DNA from: a virus
Length of the DNA: 23,409 bases
IMG/VR virus record: IMGVR_UViG_3300025168_000695
Span: 1 to 23,409 of that record
Strand: one strand, 5' to 3'
A model generated the notes under the pieces. That model did not search any database. It saw nothing but the letters and a program-made list of their open reading frames with translations, and was not told where the DNA came from. The translations under genes and the position numbers were made by a program. This document shows positions 12,323 to 21,473 of this stretch, piece by piece (within the stretch, counting starts at the first letter, position 1; each line of letters begins with the position of its first letter).

Positions 12323-15300
12323 TTATTCTCCTAATGTTATATATGCTTTTTTCTTAGTACCCAATAGTATGTCTAAAGGAATTGTTTCCAAATCACTTTT
12401 TATTTTATTTATTATTTGTAGATCTGTCGTGCCTTGTTTCTGTTCATTAAACATCCTTCCTATATATTTATGATAAGCCTCTCTTCTACTAAAATTAGAT
12501 GCATTTTCTGATCTTTTACCTTGTGTAAAATTATTTAAACTTTGATATTTGTCGGCTGTTTTTGAACTGAAAGGAAATAATTCTTCTGGGCTTATTTCTG
12601 GATATAAAGAATACATAGCCACTAAAAACTTATCATCATCAGACAGAGTTTGCTGTACATCCGTTAAAGCCTCTATCATATTTCCAGACATACCCACAGC
12701 ATCTGCAAAAAATGCTTCAAACATTTTGTAAGTTCTTGGGTCATTCATCCTTGCCTCAAAATTACCAGTAAGCATTATGTCAGTAACAAGATCTATAAAT
12801 TCACCATCAGCAGATAGCAATGCTGCCACAGCTTCTGCTTCTTTTTGTTTAGCAAGAGAAAACGTCATCTCCATCAACGGGTATCTTATAGAAGCACGTT
12901 GGCTGTACACAGCTGCTGCTCTAGACATCACTGTATTAAATTGCATCTTTGGTAAACCATGAGTCGGATCTTTTAAACTTAATTGAGCAGCGTCTGAACT
13001 TATAGTAGATAGTTTCATTATAACTTTTATTTTGTCGTACTTATCTTTTGTTAAATACTTTCTTAAAAACGCTTCGTTATTATCAAAAATTTCATACAAA
13101 GCTCTGCCATCAACATAGATCTCAGCTTCTTTTTTCATGCTGTTATCACCTATGCCGGCAAGTTCTCTAGGCCCTTCCTTATCTGTAGGGCTTAACTTAT
13201 CAAACTCTTTTAATTGGTTATCTACTTGTTTTTGTGTAGTACCATCTGGGTAATTTTCAAGATCAGCTCCTGCACTTCTTAAATTTTTATATCTATCAGT
13301 AGTTTGCCACTTATAACTATCAGTTGTTTTCGTTGCTTTTTGAGTTATTCCTACAGCAATTAATTTAGATACTGCATCTTTTGCTTCTTCCTCTGACATC
13401 CCATTGTCTATACTAGATTTAATAACACTATCTAATAGAGGGCTTGTTTCTTCTGTAGCCTCTCCTCTTAATGTTTTTTGAACACCTTCTACAGGAGAAT
13501 CTACAAAATGCATGTCTCCCATCATTATGTCCACAAAAGATTCAGCATTGGTTATTCTGTCTGTTTTACTTCCTTTAGAATTTAAATCCATGACCATAGA
13601 CTTTACAGCATTAGAATATTTTTTAGCTTCAGGAGCCGCTTTTTCTACTGCATTTGCTAGCTGCGTCATTGTTTGTGCTACTATTGGCCCGGCTTGATTT
13701 TCTATATTCATTCTAGTAAAAATCTCTTTATGAATATCAGTCCCCATTAGGTTAACATGTTTATTATTAGAATCACCTCTTATTTTTTTATCTAGTTCTT
13801 CTATTACTTTACCAAATTCAAGATGAGACCCTTCCCCAGTGCTGGTCAAATAAGCTGGAGTCTGTCCAAATTTAAGATTCTGTTCAAATTGTTTAAGACC
13901 TTTTACATCTTTAGATATCTTATTCCAATTCCATTTTCCACTAGCCTCTAATTCATTTAATGCTTTTTTGTGCCTAGCTGTTATGTACACATTAGCAGAT
14001 TTTAAAAAGTTTTGATACGAATGAAACAAACTATCACCTTCTTGTGGTAATCTAAATACATACACATTATCTTGAACATCTATTACTTCTCCATAGATAA
14101 CTTTTAACTCTTCATATATTTGTTTACCACTGTATTTACCACTAAACATCTCATCTAAAAATTTATTTTGATCTTTACTAAACATTCTTCCAGAAGCGTT
14201 ATTTCCGGAGTACATTTTTTTATTGCTAGGCAGTCCTGTTTTTTCATCTTTAAACTCTATTAAACTTTCTGCATCTTTTTTGGTTTTTCCTCTTCTATCA
14301 AGCCTTTGTGTAAATTTTGTTACGTCTCTTAATATAAGACTTTGACGTTGTCTTGCTTTTACAATACTATAATTTTCTTTTGCAAATGCAAATTGTCTAG
14401 CTGCCTTTGCGTAATTTTTTCTTAATTCTAAATCAAAAGAAACATCCTCTGCCCTACCTCTAAATACAGTAATTTTACTGTTTATTAGATTGTCTACATC
14501 ATTAGTAACTGTTTCCATCATTCTTGCTTTGGTTGAATCTGTTTTAGCAACATCTCTTCTAACAGCCGCAGAAAACTTACGCATGTTATAAACCTCTTCG
14601 AAAGACATTGTAAAATTAAAATTATATTTATCTTGAAGGTATTCTATCTGGTCTAGCGTATTAAATTTACCTTTTCTTTTAATCATATTTTCATCGGCTG
14701 CCATACCTTTGTTTATCATGGTTTTAGTTTTCTTAACATCCCAATCAGGTTTGTCTTTCATTATCCTAGCGGTTATTTTTTCTATAGCATCCGTCACTTG
14801 TTTCTTTTGTATTTTTTCTAAAAAGGGGTTTATAGCTTTAATAAAAGTATCATCTGCTTCTAATAGACCTCCAGACCTTGCCTTTTTATTTATTCCTATT
14901 AAAAATTCAGTAACATCAATGTCATCATCGCCCTTTTGTAAAGTAGAACCTATAAGATCAAATGCTTTTTGATACTGTGCACTGCCCCATACTTCGTGAA
15001 AATCTTCTGCTCTAGCTATGTTTACAAGACTAACAGTAGAGGCGTAGTTTTGTATATCTGCTGCAGCACCTATGTTTTGTCTTTTAACTTTAAAACCGTT
15101 TCCTTCACCGTAGTTTTGTATATTAGCATCAGTAAAAACAGGGTTTAATTTTATTAGTTCATCATCCATTTGTTCTGCGGCTCTACTATTAAATAAAGAA
15201 TCTAATTTTAATAAACCGTGTAAATCAAAAGTTTTTTTAGTTTGTGCTATAGTTTCATTAGACAACCTAAGACTTGGATTATTTTGTAATATCTCCATAA

Positions 15301-17746
15301 GTTCTCTGCCTGTATCTGTATCAAACTTGGTTCCCATTAATATTTCTGATACTTGTAATTGAACAGCTCTTTCTGTTAAGTAGGCTATCTCAGCATTTTT
15401 CTCTGTAGTCTCTCTTAATGTTTTTGCTGCTAAATCTTTAAAAGCATTTAAAGTAGGTAGATTTTTATCTTTTATTTCTTCAGATAAATTTGTTAAAACC
15501 TTACCTAATTCCATCTCTTGTTTTTCTCTTAAATTTCCTAACTCCATTGCCTTTTTAATAAACTTAAATTTTTGATCTATTTTTAAATCTTTACCGGCTA
15601 CCAGTTCTAACATTTGCATTTCTGCTTGTCTAAGACTAGCAATACCTGTTGCTGAACCTAGAGTTATTTGAGTTTTATTTACAACATCTCCCAAACCTAC
15701 TTCATCTGCTTCATTAAATAATTCTTCTACATACAATAAACTTTTTCTTATCTTATCTGCTTCTTTTTCATCGCTTTTATTTAATTTATAAAATGTTTGT
15801 AATACATTTCTTAAAATCTTTCTTTGACCCGGGTCTATGTCTTTACTAAATATAGGACTGGCTTTTTTTAATAAGGCATCTATAGCATCTGTAGGCTTAG
15901 ACATTATGTTTATCATCTTACGTAAACCCTGTGCGTCTGCTTTGTTTTGTGGTAAGATTGTTTTTAGACTGTTGTTAAGTGTTTCTACAACTGGTAATAC
16001 TTTACTTACACCATAATCTAATCCTGCCGCAGTGACTTTACCACCTATAATACCAGCTATGCTTGAAGTAAATGTTAAACCAAAATTTAACGCTCCTAAA
16101 GGGTCATCTTCTTTAACCATTTTAAGCTGTTCAAGGGCTGAGGGATATATCCACCTGTCAACAGCTTCTGTAGCAACCCCTATCATCGATTCTGTTCCAG
16201 CAAACTTTTTAAAAAATGTATAAGGAACATAACCAAACTCTGCCGCACCCAATCTCGATTCAACTTGGATGTACCTTACTATTCTATTATCATTTTTGTC
16301 TTTAGATTTTTTCCATTGTGTTTCTATAAGAGATTCCATCTCGTTGTATACAGTAGCCTGAGAAACAGGTATCTTTTTTCTTAACAAGTTCTGTTCAGCT
16401 TCTTTTGCTAATCTTGTAGAATAATTTACTGCTGTTTTTGCAAGTGGGGATAACACACCTAGGGCAAAAGAAAAGTCTCTTGCAAATATTCTAACAGCTC
16501 CAACTAATAAGTTTGGATTCTCAGAACCTTCCATTTGAGATAGAAGATCTTCTCCTCTTATTTCTTGCTTAGGCCAATCTGCAGATATTACTTTTGCAAT
16601 TTTATTATCATTGTAACTTACATTACTATCAATAAAAAATGTAGAATTAGGTTTATCTCCTAAATTCTTTTGTGTTGTAGATATAATACCCATGTAAGGC
16701 ACATGAAGTTTACTCATTATATCTGTCCACACCCCTCCTTTATCTTCAACTTTTTCTAAATAATTAGAAGATGCAGCTACGACATCTAATAACGCACCAT
16801 CAAGAGGAGGTATGATACCTAGTATCTGATCTAAACCACTAGCTACATCTGGGCTTAAAGAATAAAAATAGTTAGGTATAGCCATAGCACCGTTTTCGGC
16901 CAAGGTCATAAAACTAGCAACCATATCTTTAGTATCATTAGGCATGTTTTCTAATTGTTTTCTATCGTTTAACCAATTTAAATTTCTTGTGTAGTCTTTA
17001 GATGATTCCTTACGTACAGCCTGAGTTACTGCGTAAAGATCTCCTCTAGCAGCTAATAGTTCTTTACTTAAAGATTCTAAATTTTTATATGCTCCCGTGT
17101 AGAATTTCGCCCCACTTTTTTTTAGTTCATCATGTATTGACATAGCTGCATTAAATGCATCTTTAGGTGTTTTAGCAATGATTGTATAAGGATGTTCTTT
17201 ACCTCTAGGGAAATAATGATAATCAGCAGGGATGCCAGAATCAGGGTCGTACTCGTCTCCTATAGGCACTAAAGTAGAAAAAATAGGGTTATTTTCATCA
17301 CGGAAAGGTCTTTTTAAAACATTCTCTTGAAATATTCTTTCCTTTTGTTTCAGTATATCTGACTGTACTTTTGCTTTTTCTCTCTGTTCTAATATTTCTA
17401 CTTGTTCATCAAAAGAAAGATTATTTAATTCATTTACAGGAGATGTTTCCATTCCTAAAGGGCCGGCTGAAACAGATAATCTAGAAGGAGTTATCTTCTC
17501 TTTAAAAATACTAAATTTAGGTTTTACATAATCGGGTATTGTTTCTTTTTTAACTTCTTCAGGGTCTGGAATATTTTCTTTTTCAGTAAATTGTTCTTCA
17601 AGTGCAGGGTCTCCTTTTATTACTACAAACCCTTTATCAATAGCTTCTTTCTCAGGGACTGTCTCAGACCTTGAAGAAGAACCAAATAAAAACCCTTCAC
17701 TTCCTTCGTCTTCGGCTGTATCTAAATTTGTATTTTTATCTACCAT
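12323..17746 (-). CDS. Giant internal virion (ejection-type) protein, 1807 aa
   Basis: This is the largest gene of the window. The 1807-residue product is predominantly helical and rich in Lys, Glu, Asn and Leu, with an acidic disordered N-terminus (about 1-110). A Gly/Ala-rich hydrophobic stretch (NFGLTFTSSIAGIIGG, about one third of the way in) might insert into a membrane. It follows a 745-residue gene in the transcription order of T7 gp15-gp16; such core proteins are ejected into the host envelope and help form the DNA channel. It is larger than T7 gp16 (1318 residues). I saw no convincing lysozyme or transglycosylase active site and no polymerase motifs. The start has AGGAGA seven bases upstream (17754-17759). 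The virion role comes from position and composition and is reasonably safe; a specific enzyme is not. Confidence 0.72.
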   Translation of the reverse strand: MVDKNTNLDTAEDEGSEGFLFGSSSRSETVPEKEAIDKGFVVIKGDPALEEQFTEKENIPDPEEVKKETIPDYVKPKFSIFKEKITPSRLSVSAGPLGMETSPVNELNNLSFDEQVEILEQREKAKVQSDILKQKERIFQENVLKRPFRDENNPIFSTLVPIGDEYDPDSGIPADYHYFPRGKEHPYTIIAKTPKDAFNAAMSIHDELKKSGAKFYTGAYKNLESLSKELLAARGDLYAVTQAVRKESSKDYTRNLNWLNDRKQLENMPNDTKDMVASFMTLAENGAMAIPNYFYSLSPDVASGLDQILGIIPPLDGALLDVVAASSNYLEKVEDKGGVWTDIMSKLHVPYMGIISTTQKNLGDKPNSTFFIDSNVSYNDNKIAKVISADWPKQEIRGEDLLSQMEGSENPNLLVGAVRIFARDFSFALGVLSPLAKTAVNYSTRLAKEAEQNLLRKKIPVSQATVYNEMESLIETQWKKSKDKNDNRIVRYIQVESRLGAAEFGYVPYTFFKKFAGTESMIGVATEAVDRWIYPSALEQLKMVKEDDPLGALNFGLTFTSSIAGIIGGKVTAAGLDYGVSKVLPVVETLNNSLKTILPQNKADAQGLRKMINIMSKPTDAIDALLKKASPIFSKDIDPGQRKILRNVLQTFYKLNKSDEKEADKIRKSLLYVEELFNEADEVGLGDVVNKTQITLGSATGIASLRQAEMQMLELVAGKDLKIDQKFKFIKKAMELGNLREKQEMELGKVLTNLSEEIKDKNLPTLNAFKDLAAKTLRETTEKNAEIAYLTERAVQLQVSEILMGTKFDTDTGRELMEILQNNPSLRLSNETIAQTKKTFDLHGLLKLDSLFNSRAAEQMDDELIKLNPVFTDANIQNYGEGNGFKVKRQNIGAAADIQNYASTVSLVNIARAEDFHEVWGSAQYQKAFDLIGSTLQKGDDDIDVTEFLIGINKKARSGGLLEADDTFIKAINPFLEKIQKKQVTDAIEKITARIMKDKPDWDVKKTKTMINKGMAADENMIKRKGKFNTLDQIEYLQDKYNFNFTMSFEEVYNMRKFSAAVRRDVAKTDSTKARMMETVTNDVDNLINSKITVFRGRAEDVSFDLELRKNYAKAARQFAFAKENYSIVKARQRQSLILRDVTKFTQRLDRRGKTKKDAESLIEFKDEKTGLPSNKKMYSGNNASGRMFSKDQNKFLDEMFSGKYSGKQIYEELKVIYGEVIDVQDNVYVFRLPQEGDSLFHSYQNFLKSANVYITARHKKALNELEASGKWNWNKISKDVKGLKQFEQNLKFGQTPAYLTSTGEGSHLEFGKVIEELDKKIRGDSNNKHVNLMGTDIHKEIFTRMNIENQAGPIVAQTMTQLANAVEKAAPEAKKYSNAVKSMVMDLNSKGSKTDRITNAESFVDIMMGDMHFVDSPVEGVQKTLRGEATEETSPLLDSVIKSSIDNGMSEEEAKDAVSKLIAVGITQKATKTTDSYKWQTTDRYKNLRSAGADLENYPDGTTQKQVDNQLKEFDKLSPTDKEGPRELAGIGDNSMKKEAEIYVDGRALYEIFDNNEAFLRKYLTKDKYDKIKVIMKLSTISSDAAQLSLKDPTHGLPKMQFNTVMSRAAAVYSQRASIRYPLMEMTFSLAKQKEAEAVAALLSADGEFIDLVTDIMLTGNFEARMNDPRTYKMFEAFFADAVGMSGNMIEALTDVQQTLSDDDKFLVAMYSLYPEISPEELFPFSSKTADKYQSLNNFTQGKRSENASNFSRREAYHKYIGRMFNEQKQGTTDLQIINKIKSDLETIPLDILLGTKKKAYITLGE

Positions 17747-17749
17747 GTA

Positions 17750-19987
17750 CTACTCTCCTAATTTTTCTCTTAATTTATCTTGTAAACCTATGCTGTTATT
17801 AAATAATAGTAAAAAATTATCAAGATCCATATTCAATCCGTTCTTTACGCTAGCACCTTTTCTAAGGGTATTTTTAAAATCTGCTACCAAACCATTGACT
17901 ATACCTCTTTGCGTTTTTTCTGCTTGTGTATTATCCATTACATTTTCATCTAATGTGGCATTATAAGCCTTACTAAAAGCATTACCGTAATTTCCAATAG
18001 TTCCATATTTTTTTTGGTAATTAGAATTTGCGTCAGTAAACTCAACATTTAAAATACGAGCTATTTTATCTATCTCTTCCTGATCTTTTTCAACAGTTTG
18101 ATTAATGTTACTATCATCAGTTTCAGAAGATAAACTATCAAAAGGTATATTTGTATCCTTTATTAATTTTCTAGCCATAGCCTCTGCTCCAGAATTAAAT
18201 TCTCCTTTAGGAGCAAGACCTATATTAAAAATCCCTTGTGGGCCAGTCATTAACTTAGCCGCTCTGTATAAACTTAAATCTTCTTTACTTATAGCATTAT
18301 AAAATAAACCATGAAACTGTGCCACAGATTCCATATTATTTTTTATTTCTGTTATGACACTTTTAAAATCTGCCCCTGCTGTTAATATTCTTGCAGATAT
18401 TGCATTTTGCATTAAGTTAACGTCTTTATCAGATATGGTTCTACTATCTCCTCCTCCTTGAATAGCAGCCGCCATTTCAAAGGCTAATAAATAAGAATGA
18501 TATTTAATAATAGCTGTATTAGACTCTTTTATATTAGCTAAGTCTTTACTTCTAAATTCACTTTCTCCTTCTCTTCCAGCAGCAACCAGTGCTAATGAGT
18601 TATAAAATTGTTGATCATCCATATTATATTTCTGTTGTAATTCCTGCATAGTTTCTGTAGCACTTTCTAAATTTTTACTAGAGGTATTAAAAAGTCCATC
18701 TAAAAGACCTTCCCCACCTTCTGTTAACCTCACTCCACCCATGCCGGTAAGACTTTGAATTACTTTATTAAATTGGTTTTTAGAATCTTTTAAACCTCTT
18801 AGATATAGTTCCATTGTTTGAAACGCCCCTAGAGGAACAGTGGTATCACCTATGTTATTTAAAATACCCTTTGTTCTCTCTACCGATTTCATGGCGTTGT
18901 TATATGAATCTCTAGTTTTACCAAATTCTTCTTTATCAGATTTTATAGCTTGATCAAAACTTACTACTTTTAAATAATCTCCCTCTATATTTCTGTTAGC
19001 AGTTCTTTTTATATTTAAAGAAACAGCAGATTGTACATCTAAAGCATTGGGTAGGTAAAAACCTTTATCACTATTACTAGAATTTATTATTTGTGATAAC
19101 AGGGCATTAAGATTTTCTTTATTATTTGAAAGCTGTTTAAAACTTGTTCCAAATTTAGAAATTAAATAACCGGCATTTGCAATTGATATAGGATCTGCTG
19201 AATCAACATCCATACCTAGTTCTTCTTTTATTTCCTTACTAAACCCTCTCACTGCATTTACACCAGTTTGTAAATCTCCTCTAAGAGATCTACGTGTTAC
19301 TGCCCCTATTAAAAAATCTGCAAACTTAACCGGATCTACTTTTTCTCCGGCAATATTAGTTACTGTATCAAGTTCCTCATCACCGTATGTAGGTAAAATA
19401 TCTTTTATATTTTTGTTTTTAAGTAAATTGTAAGTAGCACTGTCGTTATTTAATAAAGATAAAACAGGGTTATTATATTTTCCTATAGGATAGTTGTATA
19501 AAAGAGTTTGATCTCTCGTAATCTCTTTATTTTTATTATTTATAAAACTAGTTTTTTGTGCCACATAAGGCTGTATTTTATTAAGCACTGACATAGCTTG
19601 ATTCTTCTCTTGCTCACTCCCGTTTTGTAAAAACTCAATAAAAGTTCTATTGTCACTAGATTGTAATCCTGTTTGCGATGTGTATAATTCAGAGAGAGGA
19701 GTATTCATAAAATCATTAACTCTACTTATATTATCATCGGATGCTAATATTTTATCAGACTCTGTATAATTACCTATTATGTTTGCATTGATTTGATTAC
19801 CATCGTTAAGCGTTAGATTACCAAAGTTAATAGTATTAGCAGAATCATTAACATTTTTATCAATACCAGCTTTGTATTTAACAGATTCTTGATATTTTAA
19901 TTTTTCTAACTCTGCAGCTTTCTTAGCAGCTATATCAGCGTTGTACCCATCAGCAAATCCTTTTGTAAATCCTCCAAAGAAACTCAT
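17750..19987 (-). CDS. Internal virion protein, T7 gp15-like in size and position, 745 aa
   Basis: The 745-residue protein is helical and very rich in Asn, Lys and Ser. The N-terminus is short and glycine/aromatic rich (FFGGFTKGFADGYN, residues 3-16) and is followed by a Lys/Glu/Ala-rich helix that may be a coiled coil. No enzymatic motif is seen. Its length is almost that of T7 gp15 (747), and it directly precedes the giant protein, as gp15 precedes gp16. In T7, gp14, gp15 and gp16 form the inner core that is ejected to build a trans-envelope channel. That role is inferred from synteny and size, not from visible sequence similarity. The gap to the upstream gene is one base, and a G-run precedes the start. 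Confidence 0.65.
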   Translation of the reverse strand: MSFFGGFTKGFADGYNADIAAKKAAELEKLKYQESVKYKAGIDKNVNDSANTINFGNLTLNDGNQINANIIGNYTESDKILASDDNISRVNDFMNTPLSELYTSQTGLQSSDNRTFIEFLQNGSEQEKNQAMSVLNKIQPYVAQKTSFINNKNKEITRDQTLLYNYPIGKYNNPVLSLLNNDSATYNLLKNKNIKDILPTYGDEELDTVTNIAGEKVDPVKFADFLIGAVTRRSLRGDLQTGVNAVRGFSKEIKEELGMDVDSADPISIANAGYLISKFGTSFKQLSNNKENLNALLSQIINSSNSDKGFYLPNALDVQSAVSLNIKRTANRNIEGDYLKVVSFDQAIKSDKEEFGKTRDSYNNAMKSVERTKGILNNIGDTTVPLGAFQTMELYLRGLKDSKNQFNKVIQSLTGMGGVRLTEGGEGLLDGLFNTSSKNLESATETMQELQQKYNMDDQQFYNSLALVAAGREGESEFRSKDLANIKESNTAIIKYHSYLLAFEMAAAIQGGGDSRTISDKDVNLMQNAISARILTAGADFKSVITEIKNNMESVAQFHGLFYNAISKEDLSLYRAAKLMTGPQGIFNIGLAPKGEFNSGAEAMARKLIKDTNIPFDSLSSETDDSNINQTVEKDQEEIDKIARILNVEFTDANSNYQKKYGTIGNYGNAFSKAYNATLDENVMDNTQAEKTQRGIVNGLVADFKNTLRKGASVKNGLNMDLDNFLLLFNNSIGLQDKLREKLGE
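17754..17759 (-). promoter_or_regulatory. Ribosome binding site AGGAGA for the 1807-residue gene
   Basis: Read on the minus strand, AGGAGA lies seven bases before the ATG at 17746 and inside the last codons of the 745-residue gene. The two genes are three bases apart, so translation is probably coupled. Confidence 0.6.
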
Positions 19988-19988
19988 C

Positions 19989-20645
19989 TTATAACATCCC
20001 CCCTTCTGGCATATCCGCCATTAATTCTTCATTTGATAAACCTTCTTCTACAGGTACTTCTACCATCTCATCAGGCATGACCTCTTGTACAGGTTCTAAA
20101 AACCCTCCAGATAACATCTCTTGTTCTACACCTGCTCTATTTGCACCTTCTTGTAAAGCCTCATAACCTGCAGGATTTAACTTACTCATGTTTCTTGCCA
20201 TATCACCCGGTTCCATTTTACCACCAGAAGTTTTCTCCGGATTGAAAACAACCATAGGTACATCTTCAGACATTGCTGTAATCATAAGGTACATAGCTAG
20301 CGGGGGCTTAATCAACTCCGCAACGTCAGGAGACCACTGGCCTTCTGAGAAACCTATAAAAGCAATGCTGTTTACAATAGACTCTATAGGAACACCTGAA
20401 GCTATTAAACTAAGCTGTTCTTCTTTAGCAGCCCTGTCAGTTTCTAGTCTTTCTATAATAAGTGCAACACATTCGTCTGGGTCAGTAAACTCAGCAGGCT
20501 TTTCAAATTTCTGACTTCCCGGAGCTACTGTTAAAGACTGTCCGGGCACTGGTGCGGAAAAAGGATCTATGGCTTCTACAGATCCGGGCTGTGGTTCTGT
20601 CCCCTCCGCTATATTGTCATTTGCTTTTTGCGGTTCATATCTCAT
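19989..20645 (-). CDS. Virion-associated protein with PGQSLT motif, 218 aa
   Basis: This is a 218-residue acidic protein. A Pro-rich N-terminal arm contains DPFSAPVPGQSLT (about 27-39), followed by an EKPAEFTDPDE segment and a helical domain (about 58-130, VALIIERLE, GVPIESIVNSIAF, GQWSPDVAELIKPPLAMYL). A very acidic C-terminus rich in Glu, Met and Pro (about 170-218) follows. The PGQSLT arm plus the helical domain resembles a conserved protein I know from marine myoviruses and pelagiphages, usually annotated only as a virion structural or hypothetical protein. It lies between the 274- and 745-residue virion genes in the place of T7 gp14. The resemblance is from memory, with no alignment. AAGGAC precedes the start. 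Confidence 0.55.
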   Translation of the reverse strand: MRYEPQKANDNIAEGTEPQPGSVEAIDPFSAPVPGQSLTVAPGSQKFEKPAEFTDPDECVALIIERLETDRAAKEEQLSLIASGVPIESIVNSIAFIGFSEGQWSPDVAELIKPPLAMYLMITAMSEDVPMVVFNPEKTSGGKMEPGDMARNMSKLNPAGYEALQEGANRAGVEQEMLSGGFLEPVQEVMPDEMVEVPVEEGLSNEELMADMPEGGML

Positions 20646-20648
20646 AGT

Positions 20649-21473
20649 TTATGTCCTTGTTGGTAGTGTAAAATTTACTTGTTGTGGAGTGACTGTATCG
20701 CTTACATATTTAGGCCTACGTACAGAAATCTTATCTGTAAATGAAGCTAACCCCTTAGTGTTCACTCCTTGCGTACCCATGTTAGCCATTAAAAACTTAG
20801 CTAAACTAGGACTTACATTAGGATTGAAAGCTCCTGCTAACTTGCTTGTTAGAGGAGTGTTCTGTGCTTGGCCTTTATTAAACTGTGCACCAGCAGACCC
20901 CCGTGCTCTTACAGTAGAGTTTCTAAACTTTTCCATATTCTCAAAAGGATCTGGAGGGCCTCCTCCGTTTTTCTGTTGGTTTACTAAATTTTTTAGAACT
21001 CTTTTTACCACATCGTTTTCTAAAACTACATCAGCACCTGCTTTAAATCTTTGCCAAAGAGAAGGTGACTTTGCAGGAGGATCACCTTTTAACATTCCTG
21101 TGTAGCCAATATTCCTAGCTGTTTTACTGTCGATAGTAGCGTAATTTGTAATTTCTCTAGATCTTGTTGGATTAGACATAGCGTACTGTTGGTAGCTGTT
21201 TGAAGACGATGGGCCTTGGGGGCCTTGGGCATATGATTGATAGTTGCTATAATCTGTAGAAGCCTTACGATAATTTGTAGGTTTTGATTTAAATTCTGAA
21301 GAAGTTCCATACGATCCATAACTGTCGTATCTGTCTGCAACTCCTCCTCCTTCACTAAACCTCTTAAAATCTCCTTTAGCAAATTCAATAGTCTTATCCA
21401 TATCTGTAGTAGCTAAGTCAAACAAACCTTCTTCGTTTCTAAAAACAGCCCTTAAACTATCTTTTAATTTCAT
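20649..21473 (-). CDS. Virion structural protein, Ser/Tyr/Gln-rich, 274 aa
   Basis: The 274-residue protein has a helical N-terminus (1-40) that runs into RFSEGGGVAD (38-47). A low-complexity segment rich in Ser, Tyr, Gln and Asn follows (about 48-115), with repeated Tyr-Gly and Tyr-Gln pairs. Then come a basic helix (WQRFKAGADVVLENDVVKR, about 140-158) and a Gly/Asn-rich C-terminus. This is not a recognised fold; the flexible Tyr-rich linker suggests a connector or tail-associated component. The gene starts inside the stop of the S74-domain gene (overlap 21470-21473, ATGA), so the two are translationally coupled and probably made in fixed ratio. It is likely part of the virion core or tail, by context. 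Confidence 0.6.
   Translation of the reverse strand: MKLKDSLRAVFRNEEGLFDLATTDMDKTIEFAKGDFKRFSEGGGVADRYDSYGSYGTSSEFKSKPTNYRKASTDYSNYQSYAQGPQGPSSSNSYQQYAMSNPTRSREITNYATIDSKTARNIGYTGMLKGDPPAKSPSLWQRFKAGADVVLENDVVKRVLKNLVNQQKNGGGPPDPFENMEKFRNSTVRARGSAGAQFNKGQAQNTPLTSKLAGAFNPNVSPSLAKFLMANMGTQGVNTKGLASFTDKISVRRPKYVSDTVTPQQVNFTLPTRT

Noticed and set aside
12323-17746. Virion RNA polymerase of the N4 type
   Set aside because: The size invites the idea, but I saw no T7-like polymerase motifs, and the composition and context fit an internal core protein.
20569-21105. Long plus-strand open frame (178 codons) opposite two virion genes
   Set aside because: It lies antisense to two genes that fit the operon, has a cysteine- and serine-rich shadow composition and no suitable upstream neighbour or ribosome binding site.
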